DNA of 64,000 nt from Brachyspira hampsonii 30446 (GCF_000316195.1 NZ_JH994111.1:828885-892884), one strand, 5' to 3'. Shown: positions 52,346 to 62,622, counted from the first letter of the stretch. Numbers and translations: made by a program. Notes: generated by a model from the sequence alone, not told the origin.

Positions 52346-54069
52346 AAAAAGAAAGCAGTATTACAAAGAGTATTATAATAAGTTTTCTATTACTTAGTAT
52401 TTTAAGTATATTTGTTATACTTTTTGTATATATTTTGTATAGAAGAGGAGAAGGAGAGGATTATGCTCTTTCTACCTATGTTCTGTATAGTTTAGTATTC
52501 TTTAAAAGCTATATACCTTATGTAATAGCATTATCAGTTTATTTTTCATTTTTTAGAGCTAAATATTGGCATCAGGAAAGTATATCAAAGGTCATAGCTT
52601 ATCCTATAGGATTAATTGTTTTACTTGTTTGTTTTTATGCAGTATACGATTATTCATTCACTAATATATTTATTTCTAAACTGAGAGAATATAACAGTAT
52701 TAGAGAAGCAAAACTATATTATGAATATGAATTAAAGCTGAAAAATGAGGCATATGAAGCAGCAAGAGTAGAATTGATATCAGGAAATTTGGATGCTGCA
52801 TCTAGTTTAGCAGAAGAAGCTTTATTTTATGATAAAAATGATGGAAATACTCTTCTGCTCATCAAATCTATACAAAAAGAAAAGATGCTTAAAGAGGCTG
52901 AGATTCATAAGGAAAAATTCAATAATATAACTAATTTAATGAGTTTAGGTACTAGAGAGTTCAGTTTATCTAATTATAATTCAGCGAGCAGATATTTTAG
53001 TCAGGTATTGGAATTGGATAATAATAATCCTATGGCATTGTATTATATGAATAGGATTAATATAGCTATGAATAAAAAGCCTTTGTATTATGGTAATCTT
53101 ACTCCTCAGGAAGCATCTATATATGCTAAATTATCAGAAGCTATTGATATGTATGAAAGCGGATATTTATGGAGGTCTTATGATAATATTTCCGATCTTT
53201 ATTTGAATTATCCTAATATAGCCGAAATAAATAACTATTATTCTATTATAAGAGATGCTATAAGCAGATATGATTTCTTTATTAAAGAAGCACAAGAGGT
53301 TAGAGATGCGTATATTGATAATCCTGATTTATTGAAATATTCCTCTGGTTTTAGTCATAATGGTATAAATTTGATGTTAAGTAAGAATGTTTTGCTGTCT
53401 TCAGCAACTAGTGCTGTATTTAAAAATAGTCTGTATATATTCGATATTTCACTTATAGAGTTAGATGATGAATTGAAAATTGTAAGATGTGATAATTTTT
53501 TATATGGAAAAATAGCTGATTCTTTTAATTCTACAAATAATGCTAAAAATATAATATTGAAGGCTTATTTTGATACTAATAAAAATGAATATATATATAA
53601 TGATTCTATTAGCAGAGTTATTCCTATTAATATATCATACAGTACATTAAATATTATTAAGAATTATACTTCTATAGATTTAAAATATGTTAATTTATTA
53701 GAGCTATTTACATTAAGAAAGGAAATTAAAAAAATTGGATATTCAGATAAAGATATTAATTTTGAACTTTTAGTTAAGAATATAGAACCTATAGCTTATT
53801 TATTCTTATTTATGATAATAGCATATTATTCATTCAGATTCAGACTTGCAGCCTCTACTGAAAAATTTCATTTCTACAATAGAATTACAGGTATTTTAGG
53901 CACCTTATTATTTGTTATAGTTTATAAAGTTTTAATAAATTATCTTGTAATGTTAATGTTAATGGCATCTCATATAACGATTAGTGTTATCATTGTTGTT
54001 ATTATATTTGCATTCCTTATACTATATGTTATATTCCAAATGGCCAGAATTCCTAGAGATGTTAGATAA
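52342..54069 (+). CDS. Membrane protein with central TPR domain
   Basis: The 575-aa protein has three N-terminal membrane segments (about 10-32, 45-70, 82-105), a long soluble region with TPR-like helices (AYEAARVELISGNLDAASSLAEEALFYD, FSLSNYNSASRYFSQVLELDNNNP) and three or four C-terminal membrane segments (from about 480). I do not recognise the family. It overlaps the upstream lipoprotein by four bases and the rsmA start by about 11, so all are translationally coupled. Confidence 0.72.
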   Translation: MKKESSITKSIIISFLLLSILSIFVILFVYILYRRGEGEDYALSTYVLYSLVFFKSYIPYVIALSVYFSFFRAKYWHQESISKVIAYPIGLIVLLVCFYAVYDYSFTNIFISKLREYNSIREAKLYYEYELKLKNEAYEAARVELISGNLDAASSLAEEALFYDKNDGNTLLLIKSIQKEKMLKEAEIHKEKFNNITNLMSLGTREFSLSNYNSASRYFSQVLELDNNNPMALYYMNRINIAMNKKPLYYGNLTPQEASIYAKLSEAIDMYESGYLWRSYDNISDLYLNYPNIAEINNYYSIIRDAISRYDFFIKEAQEVRDAYIDNPDLLKYSSGFSHNGINLMLSKNVLLSSATSAVFKNSLYIFDISLIELDDELKIVRCDNFLYGKIADSFNSTNNAKNIILKAYFDTNKNEYIYNDSISRVIPINISYSTLNIIKNYTSIDLKYVNLLELFTLRKEIKKIGYSDKDINFELLVKNIEPIAYLFLFMIIAYYSFRFRLAASTEKFHFYNRITGILGTLLFVIVYKVLINYLVMLMLMASHITISVIIVVIIFAFLILYVIFQMARIPRDVR

Positions 54070-54904
54070 TTTATATTCAAAAAGAGAAGTTACAGAATAT
54101 TTGAAATGCAAGTCTATATTTCCTAATAAAAATAGAGGTCAGAATTTTTTATGCGATAAGAATATAGCATATAATATTGCAAATACAATACCAAATAATT
54201 TGACAAGATCTGAATATGCATTAGAGATAGGAGGAGGTCTTGGTTCTTTAAGCAATATGCTTTATTCTATATATAAAAATAATCTTACCATAGTAGAATA
54301 TGATAATGCTTTATATAACCATCTAATAGAAAAGTTTAATGATATCAATATAATACATAAAGATATACTAACATTTAATATTGATGATTCGGAAAGAAAA
54401 TATGATATATATGGAAATATACCATACAATATAGCAAGTCCTATAATAGAATGGCTTTTATATAAATGTTATGATAAATGGAATTATGCTGTATTTATGG
54501 TTCAAAGCGATTTTGCACAAAGACTGATAGCAAAAGAAAATACTGAGAACTATTCCTCTTTAACTTTATTTGCGAATTTTATGTCTGATATTAAATTGGA
54601 ATTTAATGTTTCAAAAGATGTATTTTATCCTATTCCAAAGGTTACTTCATCAGTTATTAGTATTATACCTAAAAAGGCTGATATTAACATAATTGAAGTA
54701 TTTAAATCTGTTTCAAAGACTTTATTTCATAATAGGAGAAAGACTATACGAAATAATTTTATTAGCTCACCATATTTGAATATAGATAAAGCATATATTG
54801 ATGAAATATTTAATAAGGCAAATATTGACGGCAATATAAGAGGAGAGACTCTATCTATAGATAAAGTTATAGAACTTTCCAATATAGTAAAAAAATATAT
54901 TTAA
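54059..54904 (+). CDS. rsmA: 16S rRNA adenine dimethyltransferase RsmA/KsgA
   Basis: The 281-aa enzyme dimethylates two adjacent adenines in helix 45 of 16S rRNA. Motifs: RGQNFLCDKNIAYNI near the N-terminus, SAM motif I LEIGGGLGSLSNML, and the catalytic NIPYNIASPII. A frame opening 25 codons earlier lies fully inside the upstream gene; ATG 54059 gives the family's usual length. The gene ends four bases into the stop of the convergent lipoprotein gene. Confidence 0.93.
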   Translation: MLDNLYSKREVTEYLKCKSIFPNKNRGQNFLCDKNIAYNIANTIPNNLTRSEYALEIGGGLGSLSNMLYSIYKNNLTIVEYDNALYNHLIEKFNDINIIHKDILTFNIDDSERKYDIYGNIPYNIASPIIEWLLYKCYDKWNYAVFMVQSDFAQRLIAKENTENYSSLTLFANFMSDIKLEFNVSKDVFYPIPKVTSSVISIIPKKADINIIEVFKSVSKTLFHNRRKTIRNNFISSPYLNIDKAYIDEIFNKANIDGNIRGETLSIDKVIELSNIVKKYI

Positions 54905-55464
54905 TTATTAGTATTAGAAGAATCTACAATTCTAACAGATTTAATAATATTTTCTATTTCTCTATCATCTTTTTTGCTATTAGCATTGTACATGCATATT
55001 ATTTGAAGCAGTCCGTTTTCATGAACCATTGAAAAAGATTTATGATAAGTTTTATTAGGACCATAGTAAAAACTAAGTAAAATTTTATAAGAATTGTTTG
55101 GTCCTTCTACAGGTCCTTCATTAACTATTTCAAATTCTTTAATAAATTGATTGTTTTTTAATCCATTTACTATATCGTTTCTTGCTTTTTCTAAAGTTAC
55201 AGCTCCATTATATATAGGCTTATATTTTGTATATGCAACAGTATATATGGCGGTATTTCTTTCTACTCCATAAGATTCATTGAATGCCACTGTATTATCA
55301 ATGGCAACTGTACCATCTAAGAATCCTGCTTTAAAATCTTCAGGCACATCTACTGCTATATTTGTAAGAGTTATAGTTTTAGTTCTTTGACTGCATGAAG
55401 AAAATAATAATATAATTGAGATTATTATCAGAGTATTAATTAAATTTTTTAATATTTTATCCAT
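54901..55464 (-). CDS. Lipoprotein, 187 aa, unknown function
   Basis: A signal peptide with lipobox FSSC (near residue 24) precedes a mature domain of beta strands: ITLTNIAVDVPEDFKAGFLDG, TAIYTVAYTKYKPIYNG, YKILLSFYYGPN, then MVHENGLLQIICMYNANSKKDDREIENIIKSVRI. The last part resembles PsbP/DUF1795-type lipoproteins, in which a helix follows a strand hairpin. I do not assign a family. It converges on rsmA with overlapping stops. Confidence 0.75.
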   Translation of the reverse strand: MDKILKNLINTLIIISIILLFSSCSQRTKTITLTNIAVDVPEDFKAGFLDGTVAIDNTVAFNESYGVERNTAIYTVAYTKYKPIYNGAVTLEKARNDIVNGLKNNQFIKEFEIVNEGPVEGPNNSYKILLSFYYGPNKTYHKSFSMVHENGLLQIICMYNANSKKDDREIENIIKSVRIVDSSNTNN

Positions 55465-55632
55465 ACTAATATTATATACTATATTATATATTTTTAAAGT
55501 AGAAATTATAATATATTGATTTTTTTTATAAAAATAAAAAATTATTTTTAATTATTGAATTATTTTTTTATATTTAAACATATATTTGATTTTAATTTTG
55601 AATGAAAATAAGAATTGAAAGGATACTTTATA

Positions 55633-57066
55633 ATGAGAAAAACAAAAATAATAGCAACTTTAGGCCCAAGATGGTCTAATGAAGATATGATAAGAAAGAT
55701 TATAGAAAATGGGGCAGATGTATGCAGGTTAAATTTTTCTTTTGGAAGTTATGATGAGCATTTAGAGAGAATAAATATAATAAGAAAAGTATCGAGTGAG
55801 TTAAAAAAACCTGTTGCAATATTAGCAGATTTGCAAGGACCTAAAATAAGAATAGGTAAATTGAAAGAACCTATCACTGTAAAAGAAGGTGATATAGTAA
55901 AACTTAGCGGATATAAAGAAACTAATGATGAAAGTATAATACCTACAACACATTCCAATATAGCTCATGATGTAAAATCTGGTTCTATGCTGCTAATATC
56001 TGACGGTACTATACAGCTTATAGTAGAATCAAGTGATGAGGCTTCAAAACTTGTTGTATGTAAGGTTATAACAGGAGGTACTATATTAAGCAGTAAGGGT
56101 ATTAATCTTCCGGGGGCACATGTTACAACAGAAGTTCTTACCGAAAAAGATGTTAATGATGCTTTATTTGCTGCTAAGAATGGAGTTAATTATTTAGGAA
56201 TGAGTTTTGTAAGAAAGGCTGAAGATGTTATTAGGCTTAGAAAGATATTAGATGATAATAATCTTAATGATGTTGGTATTGTTTCAAAGATAGAAAATAC
56301 TGAATCGCTTGAGAATTTAGAAGATATAATAAAGCATTCTGACGGTGTAATGGTGGCTAGAGGCGATTTAGGAGTAGAAATACCATTTGGAGAAGTACCT
56401 GTTTGGCAGAAAAAGATATTAAGAATGGCAAATGATATAGGAAAAATCACTATTATAGCAACACAAATGCTTGAAAGTATGACAAAAAGCCCTGTACCTT
56501 CAAGAGCTGAGGCTAGTGATGTTGCGAATGCTGTTTTAGACGGTACTGATGTTGTTATGATGTCTGCTGAAACTGCTTCTGGAGATTATCCTATAGAATC
56601 TGTTAAAGCTATGGTTTCTATAGTAGAGGCTGCAGAAAAATCTGTTATAAGAGATTTGCATGAAAATATGTCTTATTTAGATAGTGGGGTTAATGATGCT
56701 TTAACTGACAGTGCTTCTTATTTATCATATTGTTTAGATAATAAAGTTATTATTGCTCTTTCAAGATCTGGACATACTGTTAAAAATTTATCTAAAAAAA
56801 GACCTAAAACGCCTATAGTTTTTATGTCTGCTGATACTGATTTATGTAACAGACTTTCTATATGTCATAATGTTTATACTATACTCATGCCTGAAGATTT
56901 GAATTTCAGTGCTGGTATAAGTCATGGCGGACAGATTGATATACTTGAAGATACATTAATCAAACATAATTTAGCTAATCATGGAGATATTGCTATACTT
57001 GTCAGCGGAAGCAAATGGCAGGGAAGATGGCAGGAAAACAGTGTTCGTGTAGTTGTAATACATTAA
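55633..57066 (+). CDS. pyk: Pyruvate kinase
   Basis: The 477-aa enzyme makes pyruvate and ATP from phosphoenolpyruvate and ADP. Signatures: MRKTKIIATLGP at the start, RLNFSFGSYDEH, ADLQGPKIRIG, VSKIENTESLENL, MVARGDLGVEIPF and ATQMLESM. The C-terminal domain (about 360-477) is present. A six-codon longer frame exists, but AAAGGA lies between it and ATG 55633. Transcription ends at the strong hairpin downstream. Confidence 0.96.
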   Translation: MRKTKIIATLGPRWSNEDMIRKIIENGADVCRLNFSFGSYDEHLERINIIRKVSSELKKPVAILADLQGPKIRIGKLKEPITVKEGDIVKLSGYKETNDESIIPTTHSNIAHDVKSGSMLLISDGTIQLIVESSDEASKLVVCKVITGGTILSSKGINLPGAHVTTEVLTEKDVNDALFAAKNGVNYLGMSFVRKAEDVIRLRKILDDNNLNDVGIVSKIENTESLENLEDIIKHSDGVMVARGDLGVEIPFGEVPVWQKKILRMANDIGKITIIATQMLESMTKSPVPSRAEASDVANAVLDGTDVVMMSAETASGDYPIESVKAMVSIVEAAEKSVIRDLHENMSYLDSGVNDALTDSASYLSYCLDNKVIIALSRSGHTVKNLSKKRPKTPIVFMSADTDLCNRLSICHNVYTILMPEDLNFSAGISHGGQIDILEDTLIKHNLANHGDIAILVSGSKWQGRWQENSVRVVVIH

Positions 57067-57086
57067 TTTATATATTATATGGCTTT

Positions 57087-57119
57087 AAGGGTTGCTATTA
57101 ATTATAGTAACCCTTTTTT
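57087..57119 (+). terminator. Intrinsic terminator after pyk
   Basis: AAGGGTTGCTAT (57087-57098) and ATAGTAACCCTT (57104-57115) pair over 12 bp with one G-U pair and loop TAATT, followed by TTTT. Confidence 0.93.
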
Positions 57120-57149
57120 ATTGCTTTATAATTATATGTTTGATAATTA

Positions 57150-57400
57150 TACTTATTTAAAAAATACTTAGAAAGATTATATTTAAAAATTTTGTAATTT
57201 ATAGATTATAAAAATAATGTTTTACATGTTGTTTAAATTATTATTTTTATTATATAAACATGCAGTCCTTCGCCTGCCTAAACCTGCCTGCACAAAATAT
57301 GTACTTCGTATGTACGCACCGCATGCTTCTCAGCAAATACCAAATTATAATTTAAAAATATTAAATTAAAAATTTATAAATTTAGTTTTGAAACAAGTCT
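57150..57400 (+). repeat. ~300-bp inverted-repeat element R4, left end degraded
   Basis: The right end TAGTTTTGAAACAAGTCT (to 57400) is perfect. The core has TATATAAACATGCAGTCC, a short GC-rich segment and TACTTCGTATG, but lacks the GAGTAGGTG hairpin of R1 and R2. The left end is not recognisable beyond a loose match near 57150. Confidence 0.7.
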
Positions 57401-57517
57401 ATTGTATTATATAACAAAAAATTAAATAAAAAATTAATATTTTATAAATTACTACTTGAAGTAATTTATAAATTTTGTATAATATTATTATTAATAAACT
57501 TTATGGAGTGGTTTTAT

Positions 57518-58906
57518 ATGGATAATGAAAAAAGAGAGAGGTTATCTAATCGAATTGGTTTTATTATTGTATCAGCCGGATGTGCTATAGGGCTTGGCAA
57601 TATATGGCGATTTCCTTATATAACAGGAAAATACGGAGGAGCTCTTTTTGTCATTATATATTTAATATGTTTAGCTATTGTAGGGCTTCCTATACTCATA
57701 ATGGAATTTAGTATAGGAAGGGCAGGACAAAAAGATATTGCAGGTTCATATAAGGTAATAGAGAAAAAAGGCTCTAAATGGCATTTAATAGGCTATGTTC
57801 AAATGCTAGGCTGTTTAATACTTATGATGTTCTATACTAGTGTTACAGGATGGACTATTACTTATGGTTATTATATGGCTTCAGGAGTTACTTTGGGACT
57901 TACACCTGAGGGTATAGGTGAGTTTTTTGGCAAGATGCTTTCAAATCCTGCGATAATGGTTTTCAGCTTATTCATTGCGGTATTTTTAGGAATATTGATA
58001 TGCTTTAAAGGACTGCAAAAAGGGGTTGAAAGGGCATCTAAGATTATGATGTCATCATTATTTGTTATAGTAATAGTATTAATAATTAGATCTGTTACTT
58101 TAGAAGGTGCCATAGAGGGTATAAAATTCTATTTGCTTCCTGACTTATCAAAAATGGTCAATGGTGGAGTAGAGAATTTTTTTGAGGTTATATATGCGGC
58201 TTTAGGTCAGGCATTTTTTACATTGGGAATAGGTGTTGGTAGTATGACTATATTTGGAAGCTACATAGGAAAGGAAAGATCCTTAACTAATGAATCTATA
58301 ATAATAGTGATATTAGATACTTTGATAGCATTTCTTGCTGGGCTTGTTATATTTCCGGCTTGTTTTGCATTTGGAGTTAATCCAGGTGAGGGAGCTGGTT
58401 TAGCTTTTGTAACATTGCCTAATATATTCAATTCAATGCCTATGCCTAGATTATGGGGAACATTGTTCTTTTTATTTTTAGCTATGGCAGCATTAACTAC
58501 TGTTGTTACTGTATTTGAAAATTTAATAGCTTTTACTATGTCTGAATTTAATATGCCTAGAAATAAGGCTTCTATATTAGTAGGAATAGTAGTATTTATA
58601 TGTTCGCTTCCTACTGCTTTAGGTTTTAATGTATTATCATTCATACAGCCTATGGGACAAAATACTAGCTTTTTAGATTTATTTGATTTTATAGTAAGTT
58701 ATAATTTGGTTGAGCTTGGAGGTATATATATAATAATATTCTGTGTATCAAAATATGGATGGGGCTGGGATAATTTCATTAATGAAGTAGATTCTGGTTT
58801 GGGTATAAAATTTCCTAAATTTTCCAGAGTTTATGTAACTTATTTTTTGCCTGTAATATTATTTGCTATGTTTATTATTAATTATATATATAAATTTTTT
58901 ATTTAG
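57518..58906 (+). CDS. Sodium-dependent transporter, NSS family
   Basis: The 462-aa protein has 11-12 membrane segments. AGCAIGLGNIWRFPYITGKYGG in segment 1 is the NSS/SNF signature with the Na+ and substrate sites. SMTIFGSYIGKE and ALTTVVTVFENLIAF are also typical. Bacterial members take up amino acids with sodium. A frame opens five codons upstream (57503), but GGAG lies between it and ATG 57518, so the later start is used. A terminator follows. Confidence 0.92.
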   Translation: MDNEKRERLSNRIGFIIVSAGCAIGLGNIWRFPYITGKYGGALFVIIYLICLAIVGLPILIMEFSIGRAGQKDIAGSYKVIEKKGSKWHLIGYVQMLGCLILMMFYTSVTGWTITYGYYMASGVTLGLTPEGIGEFFGKMLSNPAIMVFSLFIAVFLGILICFKGLQKGVERASKIMMSSLFVIVIVLIIRSVTLEGAIEGIKFYLLPDLSKMVNGGVENFFEVIYAALGQAFFTLGIGVGSMTIFGSYIGKERSLTNESIIIVILDTLIAFLAGLVIFPACFAFGVNPGEGAGLAFVTLPNIFNSMPMPRLWGTLFFLFLAMAALTTVVTVFENLIAFTMSEFNMPRNKASILVGIVVFICSLPTALGFNVLSFIQPMGQNTSFLDLFDFIVSYNLVELGGIYIIIFCVSKYGWGWDNFINEVDSGLGIKFPKFSRVYVTYFLPVILFAMFIINYIYKFFI

Positions 58907-58926
58907 AATATTGTATTAAATATTAT

Positions 58927-58957
58927 AGCCAAGTATAGTTTTATACTTGGCTTTATT
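58927..58957 (+). terminator. Intrinsic terminator after the NSS transporter
   Basis: AGCCAAGTATA (58927-58937) and TATACTTGGCT (58942-58952) are perfect complements with a short loop, followed by TTATTT. The remaining gap to 59286 is AT-rich and I see nothing else in it. Confidence 0.88.
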
Positions 58958-59286
58958 TATTGTTTTTTATAGTTTTTATTCATTTGTATAGTCAAAATAG
59001 TAAATATTGTCTTTAATATTTTTTTATGTTATACTTATAATATCAAATATTTTCTATAGATAATTTAATAATAAAAAATTAATTAAATTTCTAATTACAA
59101 AATATATTTATTAATATCAAGTTCAGTTACTATAATATTAATTGAATTTTTAAATAATAAAAGCATATTTATAATAGTTATATAAGTTATATGTTAATGA
59201 AATTTGCAAGATTGATAAAAATATAAATTGAATATTTTACAATACAAAATAAATTATTGATTAAAATTATATTAGGAGTTATTAAG

Positions 59287-59703
59287 ATGTCAGAAAAAGA
59301 AATTTTTGAAAGAATAAAAAAGAGATTTGAATCTCAGGATTTTTTATCTTTTGTTGGAATGAAGCTTGAACATGTAGAAAAGGGAAAAGCTGTAATATCA
59401 TGTGAGAATAAAAAAGAGTTTTCACAATATTTGGGATATATGCATGGAGGTATGGTTTCAGCTATTGCAGATACGGCCGGAGGGCATGCCGCTGCTACTA
59501 TGCTTGAGGAGGGATATAAAACAGTAACTTCTGAATTGAAAATACACTTTTTAAAGCCTGTTGTTTCTAAAAAAGTAATAGCAACAGGAGAGGTTATAAG
59601 TGCCGGTAAAAGATTAATCATAGTAGAAGCTACTCTAAGAGATGAAGAAGATAATATGCTTGCCAAAATGATCTCTACTATGTTCGTAATAGAACCTTCT
59701 TAA
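59287..59703 (+). CDS. PaaI-type hotdog thioesterase
   Basis: The 138-aa hotdog-fold protein has SQYLGYMHGGMVSAIADTAGGHAA, the HGG-x-x-x-x-x-x-D active-site pattern of PaaI-like acyl-CoA thioesterases, followed by TVTSELKIHFLKPV. It hydrolyses acyl- or aryl-CoA esters; the substrate is unknown. AGGAG eight bases before ATG 59287 fixes the start; a longer frame opening ten codons earlier lacks one. It is monocistronic. Confidence 0.88.
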   Translation: MSEKEIFERIKKRFESQDFLSFVGMKLEHVEKGKAVISCENKKEFSQYLGYMHGGMVSAIADTAGGHAAATMLEEGYKTVTSELKIHFLKPVVSKKVIATGEVISAGKRLIIVEATLRDEEDNMLAKMISTMFVIEPS

Positions 59704-59860
59704 AAATTATTTTTATAGGGCAGATATTGTAATAAGGTTTTAAAATATATTTTCATTCCACGCCCATTTTTATTTATTGCGTTTATTTATATTTTAATGC
59801 TTATTATCTTATCAATCAAATATAATTTTCTAGCTTTATTTAAATTTTTGTTATTGACAC

Positions 59861-59939
59861 CGCACGATAAATAAGAATTAGTTTATAATTATTTACTGAA
59901 TTATTAACTAGCTTAAATTTAAAATATATTTACCGTGCG
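59861..59939. repeat. 79-bp inverted-repeat element, copy C
   Basis: CGCACGATAAATA (59861-59873) and TATTTACCGTGCG (ends 59939) form the ends with one mismatch. Inside, AGTTTATAATT and AATTATTAACT pair with one mismatch around ATTTACTG. It lies between two co-oriented genes, and TTGACA directly precedes it. Confidence 0.85.
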
Positions 59940-60057
59940 TATTTATCATAATATTAATTTTATAAAGGCATATAATATTTGTAGCAATACTCATTATTAA
60001 GTATTATGATTTTTAGTTTGATATGTCATAAAAATAAATCTATATACAATTAAATTA

Positions 60058-60085
60058 TTGACTTAATAATTTTTATTTATATACT
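60058..60085 (+). promoter_or_regulatory. Promoter of the M20 amidohydrolase gene
   Basis: TTGACT (60058-60063), 16-base spacer, TATACT (60080-60085), about 23 bases before the expected leader start and 30 before the ATG at 60115. Confidence 0.75.
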
Positions 60086-60114
60086 AATACAAAATAATTG
60101 TCGAGGCAGATAAA

Positions 60115-61263
60115 ATGGATTACAAAAAATTAAATGATATTATAGTTTCTATGAGAAGAGATCTGCATCAAATTCCTGAAGTTGGAACAGATCTTCCTCA
60201 GACAAAAAATTATGTTACAAATAAATTAAAAGAATTAGGACTTTCCTATAAAGAATCTTCACTTGACAGCGGATTAATCTGCGATATAGGAAGCGGAGAT
60301 AATGTGGCTGCCATAAGAGCAGATATGGATGCTTTGCCTATACAGGAAGAAACAGGATTCGAATACGCTTCTAAAAACGGAAATATGCATGCATGCGGAC
60401 ATGATGTGCACACTGCTTGTCTTTTAGGTGCTGCACTTTATTTGAAGGAAAATGAATCAAGGCTGAAAGGAACTGTAAGACTTGTATTTCAGGCTGCAGA
60501 AGAATTGGCTGTAGGGGCACATAATATGCTTAATTCAGGTTTACTGAATGGAGTTAAAGCTATAGTTGGAACACATATAGGTACTTTGTCTGCGGATACT
60601 CCAAGCGGAGAGTTTATATTGAAAGAAGGTCCTTTAATGGCTTCTAATGACAGGATATTTATTAAAGTTATAGGAAAAGGTTCGCATGGAGCATATCCTC
60701 ATCTTTCTGTTGATCCTATTCTTACAGCAAGCCAAATAATACAGGGTATTTATAATATAAAAAGCAGAGAAATACTTGCAACAGATCCTGTTATAATATC
60801 TATATGTATGATTCATGGCGGAACTCAATATAATGTAATACCTACAGAAGTGAATATCGAAGGCACTTTCAGAACTTTCAGTGAGGAGAATAGAGCATTC
60901 ATAACAGAAAGAATAAAAGAGGTTGCAGAATCTATCGCCATAGCCAACAGAGCCAAAGCTGAAGTTGTGATAAAAAGAAGGGGAGCACCTGTTGTTAATA
61001 ATGCTAAAATATACGAGCAGTTAAATGAAGTTTGTAATGAACTTGGATTTAAAAAAGCATCTCATTATAGTTTATCTATGGCTGGTGAAGATTTTGCTGA
61101 TTATTTGGAGAAGATTGACGGAGCTTTTATATTATTTTCTACTATGACAGAAAAGAATATAGCTCATCATAATAGTAAATTTGAAGTAGATGAGTCAAAA
61201 TTATATCAGCCGCCTGTTTTGATGAGTGAATGGGCTATTAAATATTTAGAAAATAATAAATGA
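60115..61263 (+). CDS. M20 family amidohydrolase (aminoacylase/hippuricase type)
   Basis: The 382-aa protein has MHACGHDVHTACLLGAAL (about 96-113), the metal-binding Glu-Glu in QAAEELAVGAHNML, and the dimerisation/substrate domain GSHGAYPHLSVDP. These mark the M20D amidohydrolases that hydrolyse N-acyl amino acids, such as N-acetyl-diaminopimelate deacetylase or hippuricase. The exact substrate is unknown. It is followed after 38 bases by the PflX-type gene, possibly cotranscribed. Confidence 0.9.
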   Translation: MDYKKLNDIIVSMRRDLHQIPEVGTDLPQTKNYVTNKLKELGLSYKESSLDSGLICDIGSGDNVAAIRADMDALPIQEETGFEYASKNGNMHACGHDVHTACLLGAALYLKENESRLKGTVRLVFQAAEELAVGAHNMLNSGLLNGVKAIVGTHIGTLSADTPSGEFILKEGPLMASNDRIFIKVIGKGSHGAYPHLSVDPILTASQIIQGIYNIKSREILATDPVIISICMIHGGTQYNVIPTEVNIEGTFRTFSEENRAFITERIKEVAESIAIANRAKAEVVIKRRGAPVVNNAKIYEQLNEVCNELGFKKASHYSLSMAGEDFADYLEKIDGAFILFSTMTEKNIAHHNSKFEVDESKLYQPPVLMSEWAIKYLENNK

Positions 61264-61301
61264 TTATAATTTAAAAAAGTTAATATATAGATTAAAAATT
61301 A

Positions 61302-62282
61302 TTGGAATATACTGTGAATTATAATGAAAAACATTTAAAAAAAATAGATGAAGCCTTAGAAAAAGCAGAACTTCTTTATGATAAATGTATTTGCTGCGGA
61401 CATATATGCGGCATCGATAGAAATAAGAATAAGATAGGAAGATGCAAAATTTTTGAAGATACTAATCATATAAAAACAGCATCTCATACACTTCATTTTG
61501 GAGAAGAACCTATGCTTGTAGGAGATGGCGGAAGCGGCACTGTGTTTTTTTCAAGCTGTAATTTAAATTGTGTATTTTGTCAGAATCATCAAATAAGTTC
61601 TGAAGGATTGGGTGATATAATTGATGCTGAGACTTTGTCAGATTATTTTTTGGATTTAGAAAGACAAGGTGCAGAAAATATTAATCTGGTGAGTGCGACG
61701 CATGTTATTTATCCTGTATTAAAAGGCTTAAAAATAGCTTTAGAAAAAGGGCTTAATCTTCCTATAGTTTATAATACCAATGGTTATGATACTAAAGAGT
61801 TATTAGATTGTTTAGATGGTATTGTAGATATATATTTACCTGATTTAAAATATGTATTTGATGATAAGGCTTTTAAATATTCTAGGGCTGAAAATTATTT
61901 TAGTACGGCAATAAATGCAATAGAAATAATGAAAAAGCAAACAGGGGATTTAGTAGTTAATGAAAAAGGGATTGCTGAAAGCGGTATAATAATAAGGCAT
62001 TTAATACTTCCGAATAATGAGTCTGATTCTTATGATGTATTAATAGAACTTAAAGAGAGAGGTTTTTTAAATACGGCTATATCTTTAATGTCTCAGTATA
62101 ATCCCAAATTTAAGGCTTGTAATTTTGAAAATATAAATAGAAAGCTGTATAAAAAAGAGTATGATGATTTAGTTGATTATGCTTTGGATTTAGGATTTGA
62201 AAATTTATTTATTCAGGAAATGGAAAGTTCTGATAATTATAATCCTGATTTTACGAAAGAAAAACCTTTTCAGATGCAGTGA
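61302..62282 (+). CDS. Radical SAM protein, PflX family
   Basis: The 326-aa protein has an N-terminal Cys cluster (CICCGHICGIDRNKNKIGRC, about 28-48), GEEPMLVGDGGSGTVFFSSCNLNCVFCQNHQIS (about 70-103) with the CxxxCxxC cluster motif, and a TIM-barrel remainder. This is the COG1313 group related to pyruvate formate-lyase activase. The first cluster suggests a second Fe-S site. Its partner protein is unknown. The start is uncertain: TTG at 61302, or GTG at 61314 with GGA about eight bases before it. Confidence 0.88.
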   Translation: MEYTVNYNEKHLKKIDEALEKAELLYDKCICCGHICGIDRNKNKIGRCKIFEDTNHIKTASHTLHFGEEPMLVGDGGSGTVFFSSCNLNCVFCQNHQISSEGLGDIIDAETLSDYFLDLERQGAENINLVSATHVIYPVLKGLKIALEKGLNLPIVYNTNGYDTKELLDCLDGIVDIYLPDLKYVFDDKAFKYSRAENYFSTAINAIEIMKKQTGDLVVNEKGIAESGIIIRHLILPNNESDSYDVLIELKERGFLNTAISLMSQYNPKFKACNFENINRKLYKKEYDDLVDYALDLGFENLFIQEMESSDNYNPDFTKEKPFQMQ

Positions 62283-62353
62283 TATTTATTTGAATATGAA
62301 AGTTAATGTATATTAATATTTTATATTTTAAATTTAATTAAATAGTTTTATTT

Positions 62354-62381
62354 TGACAAAAATATTATATGATGTATAATA
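62354..62381 (+). promoter_or_regulatory. Promoter of the HEAT-mini / ParA pair
   Basis: TTGACA (62354-62359), 16-base spacer, TATAAT (62376-62381). The leader to the ATG at 62426 would be about 38 bases. Confidence 0.82.
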
Positions 62382-62425
62382 TATAATGAGTATAGTGTTA
62401 TTTATTAGATTTTAAGGAAGAAACT

Positions 62426-62620
62426 ATGAATAAAATTTTTTCACTTTTAGAAAGCGAAGAAGTTGAAAAAAGACTAGAAGCTCTTGAAGAGTTGGCAAAA
62501 AATGTAGAAAATTCCGATAAAACTACTGTAATTAAAGCTTTAAAGCCGCATATATTAGATTGGGATGAGAATGTTCGTCTAAAAGTGGCTCAAGTATTAA
62601 AATTGTATACGGGACAATAA
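62426..62620 (+). CDS. Small HEAT-like protein, 64 aa
   Basis: The 64-aa protein consists of about two helical hairpins: EEVEKRLEALEELAKNVENSDKTTVIKALKPHILDWDENVRLKVAQVLKLYTG, with the DxxxxVR-type turn common to HEAT/PBS repeats. AAGGA precedes the ATG. It ends two bases before the ParA-like gene, so the two proteins are made together. A role as partner or regulator of that ATPase is inferred. Confidence 0.75.
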   Translation: MNKIFSLLESEEVEKRLEALEELAKNVENSDKTTVIKALKPHILDWDENVRLKVAQVLKLYTGQ

Positions 62621-62622
62621 TT